Assembly (NCBI GenBank): GCA_035566435.1
Contig: DATMRF010000064.1
Location: 1 to 64,000, forward strand
Source of the DNA: DATMRF01 sp035566435
GTDB lineage: Bacteria; Verrucomicrobiota; Verrucomicrobiia; Limisphaerales; UBA8199
DNA: 64,000 nucleotides
Reading direction: 5' to 3'
How positions within the stretch are numbered: position 1 is the stretch's first letter; each line of letters opens with the position of its first letter. The position numbers and the translations under genes are program-made. Below the pieces are notes generated by a model. That model was not told where the DNA came from. It worked only from the letters and a program-made list of their open reading frames with translations, and did not search any database. Shown one piece after another: positions 17,245-25,871 of this stretch.

Positions 17245-17308
17245 CAGGTTGCGACGAAATGTCAGTTGGGACGCGTTCCACCGCCCCGAAACGCTTCCAG
17301 AAGAGATG

Positions 17309-17335
17309 GGGACGCTGAGGACAGCGTCCCTACCA
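17309..17335. repeat. Copy 2 of the CTGAGGACAG hairpin family
   Basis: GGGACGCTG (17309-17317), loop AGGA, CAGCGTCCC (17322-17330), TACCA. It matches the 7081-7107 copy exactly in stem, loop and tail, and less exactly in the flanks. Confidence 0.8.
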
Positions 17336-17407
17336 ATTTACTTGCGGCTTCGCCGCGTTGCGCCCTTGCGTTAAACTCCCATTTCGAAGATACGGCGCAG
17401 CTGTCCA

Positions 17408-17435
17408 TTGACATTAGAAATCAGGCCAGTACTCT
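17408..17435 (+). promoter_or_regulatory. Possible promoter of the pilB1-pilT-pilB2-pilC operon
   Basis: TTGACA at 17408-17413 is a perfect -35 box. TACTCT at 17430-17435 stands 16 bp downstream as a mediocre -10 box. The start codon follows 45 bp later. Support is moderate because the -10 match is only partial. Confidence 0.45.
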
Positions 17436-17480
17436 CTTTAATAGCGCTTCACGACGAGCGTGTGTAACGCATAGCGAACC

Positions 17481-19199
17481 GTGGCTGAAAAAGACGATTA
17501 TCTGATCGATATCCTGGTGGACCTCGGGTTCGTCACCCCGGACAAGGTGGCCGCGCTCCGGCCCGAGGCGCAGGAGTCGGGTGTGGGCCTGGTGGACCTG
17601 ATGCTGGCCAACAAATTGATCCGGCCGGCCGACGTCACGCAAGCCAAAGCCGCCCATTTCGGGGCGGAGGTCGTCAACCTCAACGAGGCAAAAATCGACG
17701 ATGATGTCATCGCCACCATTCCCCGGCACATTGCCAAGAAGTACCGCGTGGTGCCGGTGTTCAAGCACGAGAACAGCCTCACGGTCGCCATAGCCGATCC
17801 GTCGGACCTGGACACGATCGACAGCCTGACGCACTTGCTGCACATGGAGATTACGTTGCAGGTGGCCTCGGAGGCGGACATCGAGGCGGCGCTGAGCAAG
17901 TATTACGCGGAGCGGGGAGGGGGTGGCATCGCTTCCGATCCGCGGTATAAGGAAGCGATCGAGGACCTGACCCGCGAGCACGTGGAAATCGAGCGGGCGG
18001 CGATGGGTGAGGGGGGGGAACTCGCGGCGGACGCGCCGCTCATCAAGCTGGTCAACTCAATGATCGTGGAGGCGTTCAAGCTGCGCGCCTCGGATATTCA
18101 TTTGGAGCCGCTGGACAAGAAATTTCGCGTGCGCTACCGGATCGACGGCATGCTGCACGAGATGAAAGCGCCGCCCAAGCGCCTGCAGCCCGCGATCATC
18201 AGCCGCCTCAAGATCCAGTCCAATATGTCCATCTCCGAGCACCGGATTCCGCAGGATGGACGCATCCAGACCAATGTGGGCAACAAGCTGATCGATTTGC
18301 GCGTTTCCTGCCTGCCCACCAACCATGGCGAAAGCATCGTCATGCGTATTCTCGACAAGGAAGGGCTGCGGCTGGGCCTGCCGGAGCTGGGTTTTTTCAC
18401 CGACGACCAGCAGACTTTCGAGCGGCTGATCGGTCTGCCGGACGGCATCCTACTGGTGACCGGGCCGACCGGGTCGGGCAAGACCACCACGCTTTATTCC
18501 TGCCTGCACTTCATCAACCGGCCGGACCGCAAGATCATCACCGTGGAGGACCCCGTGGAATACATCCTGGCGGGCATCAACCAGGTGCAGGTCAATGAAG
18601 CGGTGGGGCTGACATTCTCGACGGCGTTGCGCTCGATTCTGCGGCAGGCGCCGAACGTGATCATGATCGGGGAAATTCGCGACATGGAAACCGCCTCGAT
18701 CGCCATCAATGCCTCCCTCACCGGGCACCTCGTTTTCTCGACCCTGCACACCAACGACGCGCCGAGCGCTGTCACGCGTCTCATTGACATCGGGGTCAAG
18801 CCCTTCCTGGTGGCTTCTTCCACCCGCGGCCTGATGGCCCAGCGACTGGTGCGCAAGGTCTGCAAGCAATGCGGCGCTCCCTACGTGCCGACGCCGGACG
18901 AGATGCGCCAGCTCAGCCTCGACGCCTCCAACTCCCAAGGGGCAACCTTCATGCGCGGCAAAGGCTGCGGCAATTGCTCCAATACCGGATTCCGTGGCCG
19001 GTTCGGCATTTTTGAGATTTTTGTGATCGACGACGATGCCCGGAAGTTGATCTACGAAAAAGTCTCCTCGTCGGTCCTGCGCACGCGCGCCCGGGAAATG
19101 GGGATGCGGACGCTACGCGAAGACGGCATCCGCAAGGTGCTGGCGGGGCTGACCACGCCCGATGAGGTCATCCGGGCCACCATTGGTGATTCGGAGTAG
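17481..19199 (+). CDS. pilB: Type IV pilus / type II secretion assembly ATPase (PilB/GspE), copy 1
   Basis: A 572-residue AAA-like secretion ATPase beginning with GTG. An N-terminal MshEN/T2SSE_N-type domain (about 1-155, LVDLMLANKLIRPADV...LTVAIADPSDLDTID) is followed by the ATPase core with Walker A GPTGSGKTT (328-336), the Asp box IITVEDPVEY, Walker B MIGEIRDMETA and the His box LVFSTLHTNDA. The zinc-binding tetracysteine of PilB/GspE is complete: C461, C464, C496, C499. Such hexamers drive pilin or pseudopilin extraction from the membrane by acting on the PilC platform. It heads a four-gene operon and is clearly different from the second copy at 20434, so the two ATPases may serve different pilus modes. 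Confidence 0.94.
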   Translation: MAEKDDYLIDILVDLGFVTPDKVAALRPEAQESGVGLVDLMLANKLIRPADVTQAKAAHFGAEVVNLNEAKIDDDVIATIPRHIAKKYRVVPVFKHENSLTVAIADPSDLDTIDSLTHLLHMEITLQVASEADIEAALSKYYAERGGGGIASDPRYKEAIEDLTREHVEIERAAMGEGGELAADAPLIKLVNSMIVEAFKLRASDIHLEPLDKKFRVRYRIDGMLHEMKAPPKRLQPAIISRLKIQSNMSISEHRIPQDGRIQTNVGNKLIDLRVSCLPTNHGESIVMRILDKEGLRLGLPELGFFTDDQQTFERLIGLPDGILLVTGPTGSGKTTTLYSCLHFINRPDRKIITVEDPVEYILAGINQVQVNEAVGLTFSTALRSILRQAPNVIMIGEIRDMETASIAINASLTGHLVFSTLHTNDAPSAVTRLIDIGVKPFLVASSTRGLMAQRLVRKVCKQCGAPYVPTPDEMRQLSLDASNSQGATFMRGKGCGNCSNTGFRGRFGIFEIFVIDDDARKLIYEKVSSSVLRTRAREMGMRTLREDGIRKVLAGLTTPDEVIRATIGDSE

Positions 19200-19293
19200 C
19201 CGGTGTTATGCCAGTCCTGTTCCCGTGACATTTGTGCTTCACGGCTGTCTGTTTATATGGCTAAACTAAGTGCCTGACTGATTTCGATTTAGC

Positions 19294-20415
19294 ATGTCTT
19301 ACTCAATGTCCGATCTCTTGCAGTTGGTGGTGTCTGAAGGCGCGTCCGACCTCCACATCCGGGTGGGGACGCCCCCGACCATCCGGGTGCACGGCATTTT
19401 GCACCGGGTGGAGGGGCCGCAGCTCGGGCCGGAGGACACCGAGGAGCTGATGCGCAGCATCACGTCCGAGGAGCATATCCAGGGCGTGCGCGAACGCGGC
19501 GGCGCCGACTTCGGGTTCGCGTTCGGCGACATGGCCCGGTTCCGCGTGAGCGTCTTCAAGGAGAAAGGCAACTTTGGGATTGTCCTTCGCCAAATCCCCA
19601 ACAAGCTCCTGACCATGGAGCAGATCGGCATCCCGCCTTCGGCCAAGGAACTGCTGTACAAACCGCGCGGGCTGTGCCTGGTCACCGGCCCGACCGGATC
19701 GGGCAAGACGACTACACTGGCGTCGATGATCAACATCATCAACGAGGAGCGCGACGAAGCTCACATCATCACCATCGAAGACCCGATCGAGTACTATCAC
19801 CACCACAAGAAAGCCCTGGTCACCCAGCGCGAGATCGGGGTGGATGTTCCGAACTTCGCGGAGGCGTTGCGCCGCGCGCTGCGGCAGGACCCGGACGTGA
19901 TTCTGGTCGGCGAAATGCGCGACCTGGAGACCATTGATGCGGCCATCACCGCGGCAGAAACCGGGCACCTAGTGTTCGGCACATTGCACACCACCGGCGC
20001 GGCCAAAACGATTGACCGTGTGGTCAACGCCTTCCCGACCAACCAGCAGGAGCAGATCCGGATTCAGCTCTCGACGGTCTTGCAGGCGGTGATCTCACAG
20101 TTGCTGATTCCGCGAGTGGATAAGCCGGGCCGCGTTGCCGTGTTCGAGATCATGGTCAACACGCCCTCCATTGCGGCGCTGATTCGTGATAACAAGAGCT
20201 TCCGCATCCAGTCCGACATCCAGACCGGGGCGAAGTACGGGATGGTGACGCTGGACTCGTTCCTGATTGAAAAATATCTGGCCGGGATGATCGCGCGCGA
20301 GGAAGTGATCACCAAGGCCCAGGACCCGGTCACCATCCAGGCGAAGCTCCAGGAGCTCGAACTGGCCCAGGCGGTGGGGGTCGATACGGGCGCGCTGGTG
20401 GAGGGCAAGACGTAA
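19294..20415 (+). CDS. pilT: Type IV pilus retraction ATPase PilT
   Basis: A 373-residue PilT. It lacks the long N-terminal domain of PilB, begins with MSYSMSDLLQLVVSEGASDLHIRVG, and has Walker A GPTGSGKTT (132-140), the Asp box IITIEDPIEY, Walker B LVGEMRDLETI and the His box LVFGTLHTTGA with the AIRNLIRE-like region represented by SIAALIRDNKSFRI. The tetracysteine motif of PilB is absent, as expected for PilT. Presence of a retraction ATPase argues for a dynamic type IV pilus rather than a pure type II secretion system. It lies 94 bp after pilB1 and 18 bp before pilB2. Confidence 0.95.
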   Translation: MSYSMSDLLQLVVSEGASDLHIRVGTPPTIRVHGILHRVEGPQLGPEDTEELMRSITSEEHIQGVRERGGADFGFAFGDMARFRVSVFKEKGNFGIVLRQIPNKLLTMEQIGIPPSAKELLYKPRGLCLVTGPTGSGKTTTLASMINIINEERDEAHIITIEDPIEYYHHHKKALVTQREIGVDVPNFAEALRRALRQDPDVILVGEMRDLETIDAAITAAETGHLVFGTLHTTGAAKTIDRVVNAFPTNQQEQIRIQLSTVLQAVISQLLIPRVDKPGRVAVFEIMVNTPSIAALIRDNKSFRIQSDIQTGAKYGMVTLDSFLIEKYLAGMIAREEVITKAQDPVTIQAKLQELELAQAVGVDTGALVEGKT

Positions 20416-20433
20416 CCCCGAGTTTAGAGCCCT

Positions 20434-22146
20434 ATGGCCGAGGAAATTTCAAGTCCGCTGCTGGCGCTGGTCAAAGAACAGGGCCTGGTGGACGATCTGC
20501 AGTACGAAGAAGTCGCCGGCGAGTTCAAGCGGAGCGGCAAGCCCGTCATCCAGATTCTGCAGGATTTCGGCATCATGGACCTGGACGCGGTGCTGCAAGC
20601 GATGGCCAACCACCTCAGCACGGAGGTCATCACGGTGCGCGACCGCGACCTCTCGCCCGAGGTGGTCGCGGCGGTTCCGGCCAAGACCGCCCGGATGTAC
20701 GAATGCCTGCCGGTCGCCCTCGCGAATGGCACACTCAAGATCGCGCTGGTGGATCCGCTCAACCCGGGGCGCATCGACGAACTGGGGTTCGTCATCAAGA
20801 AGGACCTCCACTTGGTGGTGGCCGACCCGGCGGCGATCCAAAAGGCAATTGAGAAGTTTTATCCCGAGGGCGGCGGCGGCGACGACGAAAGCTTTTCCGA
20901 AATCCTGAGAGAGCTGGGCGCGGACCAGGAACTGGCCAAGGAAGCCAAACTCGCCGGGGATAACGTTTCGGTCATGCAGGACCTGGCGAACCAGGCGCCG
21001 ATCGTGAGGTTCGTCAACCTGGTGATGTTCCAGGCGGTGCAGGACCGCGCCAGCGACATCCACTTCGAGCCGTTCGAGGACGAGTTCCGGATCCGGTACC
21101 GCGTCGATGGCGCGCTGTACGAGATGTCGCCTCCCCCCAAGCACCTGGCCTTGCCGGTCATTTCCCGCCTGAAGGTCATGGCCAACCTGAATATTTCCGA
21201 GCGCCGGCTGCCGCAGGACGGCCGCATCAATTACCCGATGGGCAGCAAGACGATCGACCTGCGCGTGTCCACTCTGCCGACGCAGTTCGGGGAATCGGTG
21301 GTGCTGCGCGTGCTGGACCGCACCGCGGTCAACCTCGAAGTCGAGTCGCTCGGCCTGCCCAAATTCATTTACGAGTACGTCACGGAAGCCATTCAGCGGC
21401 CTAACGGGATTCTCATCGTCACCGGCCCTACCGGCTGCGGCAAGACGACGACGCTCTATTCGTGCCTGCGCCGGGTCAACGCGATAGACTCCAAGCTGCT
21501 GACGGCCGAAGACCCCGTCGAGTACGACATCGAGGGCATCATGCAGGTGGCGATCAACGAAGGCGTCGGGTTGACCTTCAGCAAAGCGTTGCGCTCGTTC
21601 CTGCGGCAGGACCCGGACATCATCATGGTTGGTGAAATGCGCGACCTCGAGACGGCGCAGATTTCCATCCAGGCCTCCCTGACCGGCCACTTGGTGTTGA
21701 GCACGCTGCACACTAATGATTCGCCGGGAGCCGTCACGCGCTTGATCGACATGGGGGTGGAGCCGTTCCTGATCTCTTCCACGCTGATGGCGGTGCTGGG
21801 ACAGCGGCTGGTGCGCACGGTTTGCAAGAACTGCCGCACGCCGTTCGAGCCCACCGAGGCCCAGTTGACTATGCTCAACCTTTCGGTGCACGACCTCGGT
21901 GAGAAGGTCTTCTATTATGGGCGGGGCTGCTCGAATTGCAACGACACGGGTTACAAGGGGCGCAAAGGCATCTTCGAGCTGCTGACTATTAACGACACCA
22001 TCCGGACCCTCATCAACGAACGCGCTCCCACGGTGGTGCTACGCCAGAAAGCGGTCGAGTTAGGCATGGTGACCCTCCGCGAAGACGGCTTGCGCGGCAT
22101 TTTTGAAGGTGATACAACCATTGAAGAAATCGTGAAGTACACGTGA
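20434..22146 (+). CDS. pilB: Type IV pilus / type II secretion assembly ATPase (PilB/GspE), copy 2
   Basis: A 570-residue ATPase with the same layout as copy 1: MshEN-like N-terminus (about 1-150), Walker A GPTGCGKTT (331-339), Asp box LLTAEDPVEYD, Walker B MVGEMRDLETA, His box LVLSTLHTNDS and tetracysteine VCKNC ... GCSNC. The serine of the P-loop is replaced by cysteine, a change commonly seen in some PilB/GspE proteins. Spacing to pilT is 18 bp. Having two assembly ATPases flanking pilT in one operon suggests either division of labour or heteromeric assemblies; which pseudopilins each serves is unknown. Confidence 0.94.
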   Translation: MAEEISSPLLALVKEQGLVDDLQYEEVAGEFKRSGKPVIQILQDFGIMDLDAVLQAMANHLSTEVITVRDRDLSPEVVAAVPAKTARMYECLPVALANGTLKIALVDPLNPGRIDELGFVIKKDLHLVVADPAAIQKAIEKFYPEGGGGDDESFSEILRELGADQELAKEAKLAGDNVSVMQDLANQAPIVRFVNLVMFQAVQDRASDIHFEPFEDEFRIRYRVDGALYEMSPPPKHLALPVISRLKVMANLNISERRLPQDGRINYPMGSKTIDLRVSTLPTQFGESVVLRVLDRTAVNLEVESLGLPKFIYEYVTEAIQRPNGILIVTGPTGCGKTTTLYSCLRRVNAIDSKLLTAEDPVEYDIEGIMQVAINEGVGLTFSKALRSFLRQDPDIIMVGEMRDLETAQISIQASLTGHLVLSTLHTNDSPGAVTRLIDMGVEPFLISSTLMAVLGQRLVRTVCKNCRTPFEPTEAQLTMLNLSVHDLGEKVFYYGRGCSNCNDTGYKGRKGIFELLTINDTIRTLINERAPTVVLRQKAVELGMVTLREDGLRGIFEGDTTIEEIVKYT

Positions 22147-22149
22147 GCA

Positions 22150-22260
22150 CTTGGATTAATGGATTAGTGGATTGGTGGATTATTGGCGGGCAGCCAATCG
22201 TTCGCTTTCCGATATTCGGGCAATCCACTAATCCATCAATCCACGAATCCACCAACCCAT
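22150..22260. repeat. Inverted arrays of a GGATTAGT-type octamer between pilB2 and pilC
   Basis: On the left (22150-22184) GGATTAATGGATTAGTGGAT and similar words repeat; on the right (22212-22256) the complementary words AATCCACTAATCCATCAATC occur. The two arms can pair into a hairpin of about 100 nt in the mRNA. The same words recur after pilC (23592-23632). The structure separates the start of pilC from pilB2 by 120 bp within an otherwise compact operon. Confidence 0.7.
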
Positions 22261-22266
22261 TCCCGT

Positions 22267-23589
22267 ATGCCCAAGTTTAATTACGTCGCCATGGATGCCC
22301 ATGGCAAAGAGACCAAGGGCACGCTTGAGGTCGGCAGCCAGAACGAAGCCATCGGCCGGGTGAAGGAAATGGGGCTTTTCCCGACGAAGATCGTCGAGCT
22401 CGACAAAGCGAAGGACAAGTCGGACAAAGCCGGAGCCGGCAAGCCCGCCAAAGCCGCCAAGGGCGGCAAGAAAGGCGGGGGGATGAACATCAGCATCAAG
22501 ATCCCCGGGCTCAGCGGCAAAGTTAAGACCAAGGTCCTCACTACTTTCACCCGCCAGTTGGCGACGCTCGTGGATGCCGGTCTGCCTTTGCTGCGCGGCT
22601 TGCGAGTGCTCGAAAAGCAGGAGCGCAACCCCACGCTCAAGTCCACCATCGCCGAGCTGGCGCTGGCGATTGAAGGCGGCAGCACTTTTTCCGAATCCCT
22701 GGCTCAACATCCCAAAATCTTCAATCGCCTGTTCATTAACATGGTCAAAGCCGGTGAGCTGGGCGGCGTGCTGGAAGTGGTCCTCAACCGCCTCTCCGAG
22801 TTCATGGAAAAGGCGCAGAAAATCAAGGGCAAGGTCATCGCGGCGATGTTTTATCCCTGCGCCGTGCTCGTGGTGGCGACCGGCATTCTGATTATTCTGA
22901 TGGTGAAGGTCGTGCCTTCTTTCAAGGCAGTGTTCGAGGGCATGTTGGAAGGCCGGCAACTGCCGGCGTTCACGCGCCTAGTGCTCGGCATCAGCGGGAT
23001 GATCAAAGACCACATCCTCGAAACCCTGGGGATCGTCGTGGTGCTTGTCATCATCTTTAATTTGGTTATTCGCACGAAGTTCGGCCGGCTCACCTGGGAT
23101 AAATTCAAGCTGAAGATGCCGGTCATTGGGCCCGTTGTCAGCAAGGTCGCGATTTCGCGGTTCACCCGCACGCTCGGCACCCTCATCAGCAGCGGCGTGC
23201 CCATTTTGCAGGCCCTCACGATCGTCAAGGAGACCGCCGGCAACGTCATCGTCAGCAACGCCGTGAACTCGGTCCACGAGAGCGTCAAAGAGGGTGAAAC
23301 CATCACCGCGCCGCTCGAAGCCTCCGGTATTTTCCCCCCCATGGTCATCAGCATGGTCGATGTCGGTGAACAGACCGGCGCCCTGCCCGAAATGCTTCTC
23401 AAAATCGCCGATAACTACGATGACGAGGTCGATAACGCCGTCGCCGCCATGACGTCCCTGCTCGAACCAATCATGATTGTCTTCCTGGCCGTCATCGTCG
23501 GCAGTATCGTTATCGCCATGTTTCTGCCCCTTATCGACCTGATGAACAACATCGGGGGTGAAGGCGGCGGCAAGAAGGGGGAGGATTGA
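22267..23589 (+). CDS. pilC: Type IV pilus inner membrane platform protein PilC (GspF family)
   Basis: A 440-residue platform protein starting MPKFNYVAMDAHGKETKGTL; the frame is open upstream through the repeat, but the family begins here. Two homologous T2SSF domains (about 90-215 and 290-415) each with the FTRQLATLVDAGLPLLRGL / FTRTLGTLISSGVPILQAL pattern, and three membrane segments (about 195-220, 245-270, 415-435). A Lys/Gly/Ala-rich linker at about 42-75 (DKAKDKSDKAGAGKPAKAAK) is longer than usual. PilC binds the PilB and PilT ATPases and the minor pilins. It is the last gene of the operon. Confidence 0.94.
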   Translation: MPKFNYVAMDAHGKETKGTLEVGSQNEAIGRVKEMGLFPTKIVELDKAKDKSDKAGAGKPAKAAKGGKKGGGMNISIKIPGLSGKVKTKVLTTFTRQLATLVDAGLPLLRGLRVLEKQERNPTLKSTIAELALAIEGGSTFSESLAQHPKIFNRLFINMVKAGELGGVLEVVLNRLSEFMEKAQKIKGKVIAAMFYPCAVLVVATGILIILMVKVVPSFKAVFEGMLEGRQLPAFTRLVLGISGMIKDHILETLGIVVVLVIIFNLVIRTKFGRLTWDKFKLKMPVIGPVVSKVAISRFTRTLGTLISSGVPILQALTIVKETAGNVIVSNAVNSVHESVKEGETITAPLEASGIFPPMVISMVDVGEQTGALPEMLLKIADNYDDEVDNAVAAMTSLLEPIMIVFLAVIVGSIVIAMFLPLIDLMNNIGGEGGGKKGED

Positions 23590-23806
23590 GGACATGGATT
23601 GGTGGATTATTGGAGTAATGGATTGATGCAAGGCCAATCTGCTGTGGCACTTACAACATTCGGACCGCGCTACTTCACTCCGTTACTCTCACACTCTACC
23701 GCTCCAATTCCGTTGCGGCGCGCTGAGACAGCGCGCCCTACCACTCCGTTTCTGCCATACTCCACCACTCAAATTCGCCAATCGGCGCTTTTTTTCACAA
23801 TTTCTG
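23590..23806. repeat. Spacer with copy 3 of the CTGAGGACAG hairpin family
   Basis: GGCGCGCTG (23717-23725), loop AGA, CAGCGCGCC (23729-23737), then CTACCA. Compared with copies 1 and 2, two stem positions are changed on both strands so that pairing is kept. The stuttered TGGATT words from 23595 to 23632 match those before pilC. No gene is supported. Confidence 0.7.
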
Positions 23807-23851
23807 TTGACAGGATAGTCGCTCATGTGTAAATACAATGTAACGACATTG
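23807..23851 (+). promoter_or_regulatory. Promoter and dyad operator of the toxin-antitoxin module
   Basis: TTGACA (23807-23812) and TAAATA (23830-23835) are 17 bp apart. Overlapping the downstream edge is the perfect dyad CAATGT (23836-23841) AACG ACATTG (23846-23851), flanked by direct CATGTG repeats at 23824-23829 and 23852-23857. This is a typical arrangement for autorepression by a ribbon-helix-helix antitoxin. The AT content rises sharply here relative to the neighbours. Confidence 0.7.
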
Positions 23852-23881
23852 CATGTGCGAACGATATACAATTGAACGGAT

Positions 23882-24175
23882 ATGGAGTTCGATTGGAATA
23901 ACCCGCCCTTCAATCTCGATAGTTCTTTGACGCTGCAGGAAATCGAAGAATCGTTCGAAGACCCTTTTGCCATTCGGCTTTTGCCGGACTCGCCGAGGTT
24001 CTCGGTGCAAACCCGGTTTTTCAACCTGGGGGTATCAGTCGGAGGCACAGGCATCTTCAGTGTTTACCGGACGAACGGCAAGCAGGTTCGGATCATCCAT
24101 TCCCGGGCCTTCCAGCCCGAAGAGCGGTTCTTCTACCAGCGAAAAGTGGACCAAACGCTGGCCAGTAGCGGGTGA
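23882..24175 (+). CDS. brnT: BrnT-like type II toxin (DUF497)
   Basis: A 97-residue protein resembling BrnT, a RelE-fold ribonuclease toxin. Family landmarks are the N-terminal EFDWNN (usual FEWD.NK), the TLQEIEESFEDPFA helix (usual SFEEA...F.D), and the C-terminal strands VRIIHSRAFQPEERFFYQ (usual RIISAR.A...ERR.Y). The middle is divergent and slightly longer than classical BrnT. It lies directly after a promoter with a dyad operator and is followed by an antitoxin-like gene, which supports the assignment. The expected action is mRNA cleavage or inhibition of translation when the antitoxin is lost; activity of this divergent copy is unproven. Confidence 0.7.
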   Translation: MEFDWNNPPFNLDSSLTLQEIEESFEDPFAIRLLPDSPRFSVQTRFFNLGVSVGGTGIFSVYRTNGKQVRIIHSRAFQPEERFFYQRKVDQTLASSG

Positions 24176-24177
24176 CC

Positions 24178-24262
24178 CGCGCTGGGGGTTAGTGACCAGT
24201 GTGACCGGTGACCAGTAATCGGTAATCAGTAATCAGCGGTCAGTGGTGAGTGATAGGTGATT
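24178..24262. repeat. Stuttered GGTAATCAGTAATCAG-type repeat inside the TA module
   Basis: Words such as GTGACCAGT, CGGTAATCAGTAATCAG and GGTCAGTGGTGAGTGATAGG follow one another with drifting units of 7-9 bases. The block separates toxin and antitoxin genes by 157 bp, which are normally adjacent or overlapping. Related words occur after uvrA (about 54181-54196). Confidence 0.65.
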
Positions 24263-24332
24263 GGTCCGAAAGGCGGTTCGATCGCCCTGGGGGGAGCGCT
24301 AATCGCGGGTCGCCAAATACCGAGCATCAATT

Positions 24333-24614
24333 TTGGAAATGCAAGCAATTGCCAAATGGGAAGATGTCCCCCTCTTCGACAGCGAAGAGGCCGAAGCGGA
24401 TTTCTGGGCCGAGAACAGGCCGGACCTGCGCTTGATGGAGACGGCGGTGGCTGGAAGCAGCGAATCCGCCGAGTCGATCACCATCACGCTCCGGATGGAC
24501 CCGCGAATGCTGGCGCGGATTAAACGCCTGGCTCGGTCCAGGTATTTGAACTACCAAAGCATGATCAAGCAATGGTTGAGCGAACGGATGGAGAACGAAT
24601 TGCGCGAACGATGA
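24333..24614 (+). CDS. brnA: BrnA/CopG-like ribbon-helix-helix antitoxin
   Basis: A 93-residue protein. The first half, with VPLFDSEEAEADFWAENRPD, matches the toxin-binding region of BrnA/CopG-type antitoxins (EAE..FW). The second half, TITLRMDPRMLARIKRLARS followed by RYLNYQSMIKQWLSERME, is a ribbon-helix-helix domain that would bind the dyad upstream of brnT. Gene order toxin first, antitoxin second is the known order of brnTA. The unusually wide gap to brnT is filled with a stuttered repeat, so the two genes may now be less strictly coupled. The gene ends 10 bp before the first pseudopilin gene. Confidence 0.75.
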   Translation: MEMQAIAKWEDVPLFDSEEAEADFWAENRPDLRLMETAVAGSSESAESITITLRMDPRMLARIKRLARSRYLNYQSMIKQWLSERMENELRER

Positions 24615-24624
24615 TGCCAACCCT

Positions 24625-25377
24625 ATGAACCTAGCTAAAACCCACTCGAGCGGTCGCGGGCGAAGTGTCGCGGGCGAAGTGTCAGGTGCCAGGTGTCGGG
24701 CGTCAGGTTTCACGTCCCGCTCGACCACCGGTTTTACTTTAATCGAACTGCTCGTCGTCATCGCCGTCATCGCGATTTTGGCGGCATTGATCTTTCCGGT
24801 CACCGGCGCGGTGAACCGGGCCAAGATTCGTTCCAAGGCTCGCGCGGAGTTGGGGGAGGTCCAGTTGGGTATTGATAATTATAAGGCCAAGCTCGGCCAC
24901 TACCCGCCGGATAATCCGGGCTTGCCGACGACCAACCAGCTCTACTTCGAGCTGCTCGGCACGACGAATATCGGGACCGCGGCGGCTCCGATCTATCAAA
25001 CGCTCGATGGCAGCGCGCGGGTCGCCGCGTCGTTTCTGAACGCCGATTTCGGGTCCGGCGTCAGCGGCTTCGTGAATTGCACTCCGGCCGGGGGAGGGGA
25101 CGAAGGCCGGTTTGCGACGCCTTTTCTCAGCGGATTGAAGCCGGGCCAGATTGCTTCGATGCCGTCCGACCAGAATGTCAAATTCATCGTGTGCTCCGTT
25201 CCGTCGCCTAATACCGCTACTCTGGGCTACCTCGGGGCAGGCACCCTGACTCCCTTTTATTACAACTCTTCCAACCCGACGAATAATCCAGGCACATACG
25301 ATTTGTGGGTGGACGTCATGGTTGCGGGCAAAACCAACCGCATCTCCAATTGGAACAAAGAGGTGCTCTATCCCTAG
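24625..25377 (+). CDS. GspG-like pseudopilin (prepilin N-terminal methylation domain)
   Basis: A 250-residue pseudopilin. The canonical type IV prepilin site is G36-F37 in TTG|FTLIELLVVIAVIAILAAL, with glutamate at +5, and a long N-terminal helix continuing to about residue 85. The GspG/DUF1559-like body contains KLGHYPPDN and ends shortly after WVDVMVAGKTNRIS. The 36-residue leader is encoded partly by two perfect 14-bp repeats, TCGCGGGCGAAGTG at 24654-24667 and 24668-24681, followed by decayed copies. Such a leader is longer than the usual 6-15 residues. No better start codon lies between the repeats and the cleavage site. Confidence 0.88.
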   Translation: MNLAKTHSSGRGRSVAGEVSGARCRASGFTSRSTTGFTLIELLVVIAVIAILAALIFPVTGAVNRAKIRSKARAELGEVQLGIDNYKAKLGHYPPDNPGLPTTNQLYFELLGTTNIGTAAAPIYQTLDGSARVAASFLNADFGSGVSGFVNCTPAGGGDEGRFATPFLSGLKPGQIASMPSDQNVKFIVCSVPSPNTATLGYLGAGTLTPFYYNSSNPTNNPGTYDLWVDVMVAGKTNRISNWNKEVLYP

Positions 25378-25871
25378 GAGGACCGCGTTATGGTCAAACC
25401 CATTAAACGAACAATGACCACCGGGCAAACCCGGGTGCCGGTGCTTTGGCGTGACTACGCCTGGAGCGCACGCGTCCAGATTCTACCCGGGGTGATAACG
25501 TCCATCGCACCGCCGGCGAGCCCTGTGCCAGGCCGGTGGCGTAATGCGGACGTTCGAACTTTCCACGGGTCCGGCGGCAGAGGTTGCCGTCCCCGCCAGT
25601 TTGCGAAGCCGCGCTTTGCGGGAGAGTGCGCCCGGTTTGCCGGCGCGGCCGTCTCTCTCCCGGCGCGCCGAAGAAGTGAGCAAGCTCCGCGCACTCTCCC
25701 GCGAAGCGGGACTTCGCGAATCGGGGCGGACGGTCGTGGACCCCGGCTCGGGCGCGTCCTGGCAGGCCATCGGGCGCCGCTGCTGGCCCTCGCCGGTCTG
25801 CCTTTGGGCGGCGCTCCGTCGCTTAACCTTAATATCCGGCACGTTTTCGAGAACACCCCATCCGACTTGCT
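25378..25871. repeat. Intergenic region with a 32-bp imperfect inverted repeat (25600-25720)
   Basis: The arms 25600-25631 and 25689-25720 are complementary at 28 of 32 positions, three of the four mismatches being of G-T type, with a 57-base loop. It is the third large palindrome in the window, sequence-unrelated to those at 8631 and 34525 except for CGCGAAGC-type words. A plus-strand frame is open from 25390 to 25875, but its Arg/Pro/Gly-rich translation has no recognisable fold, and I do not call it a gene. Confidence 0.7.

Noticed and set aside
20449..21891. A 480-codon open frame antisense to pilB2
   Set aside because: Shadow of a highly conserved ATPase gene; low-complexity Arg/His/Gln translation.
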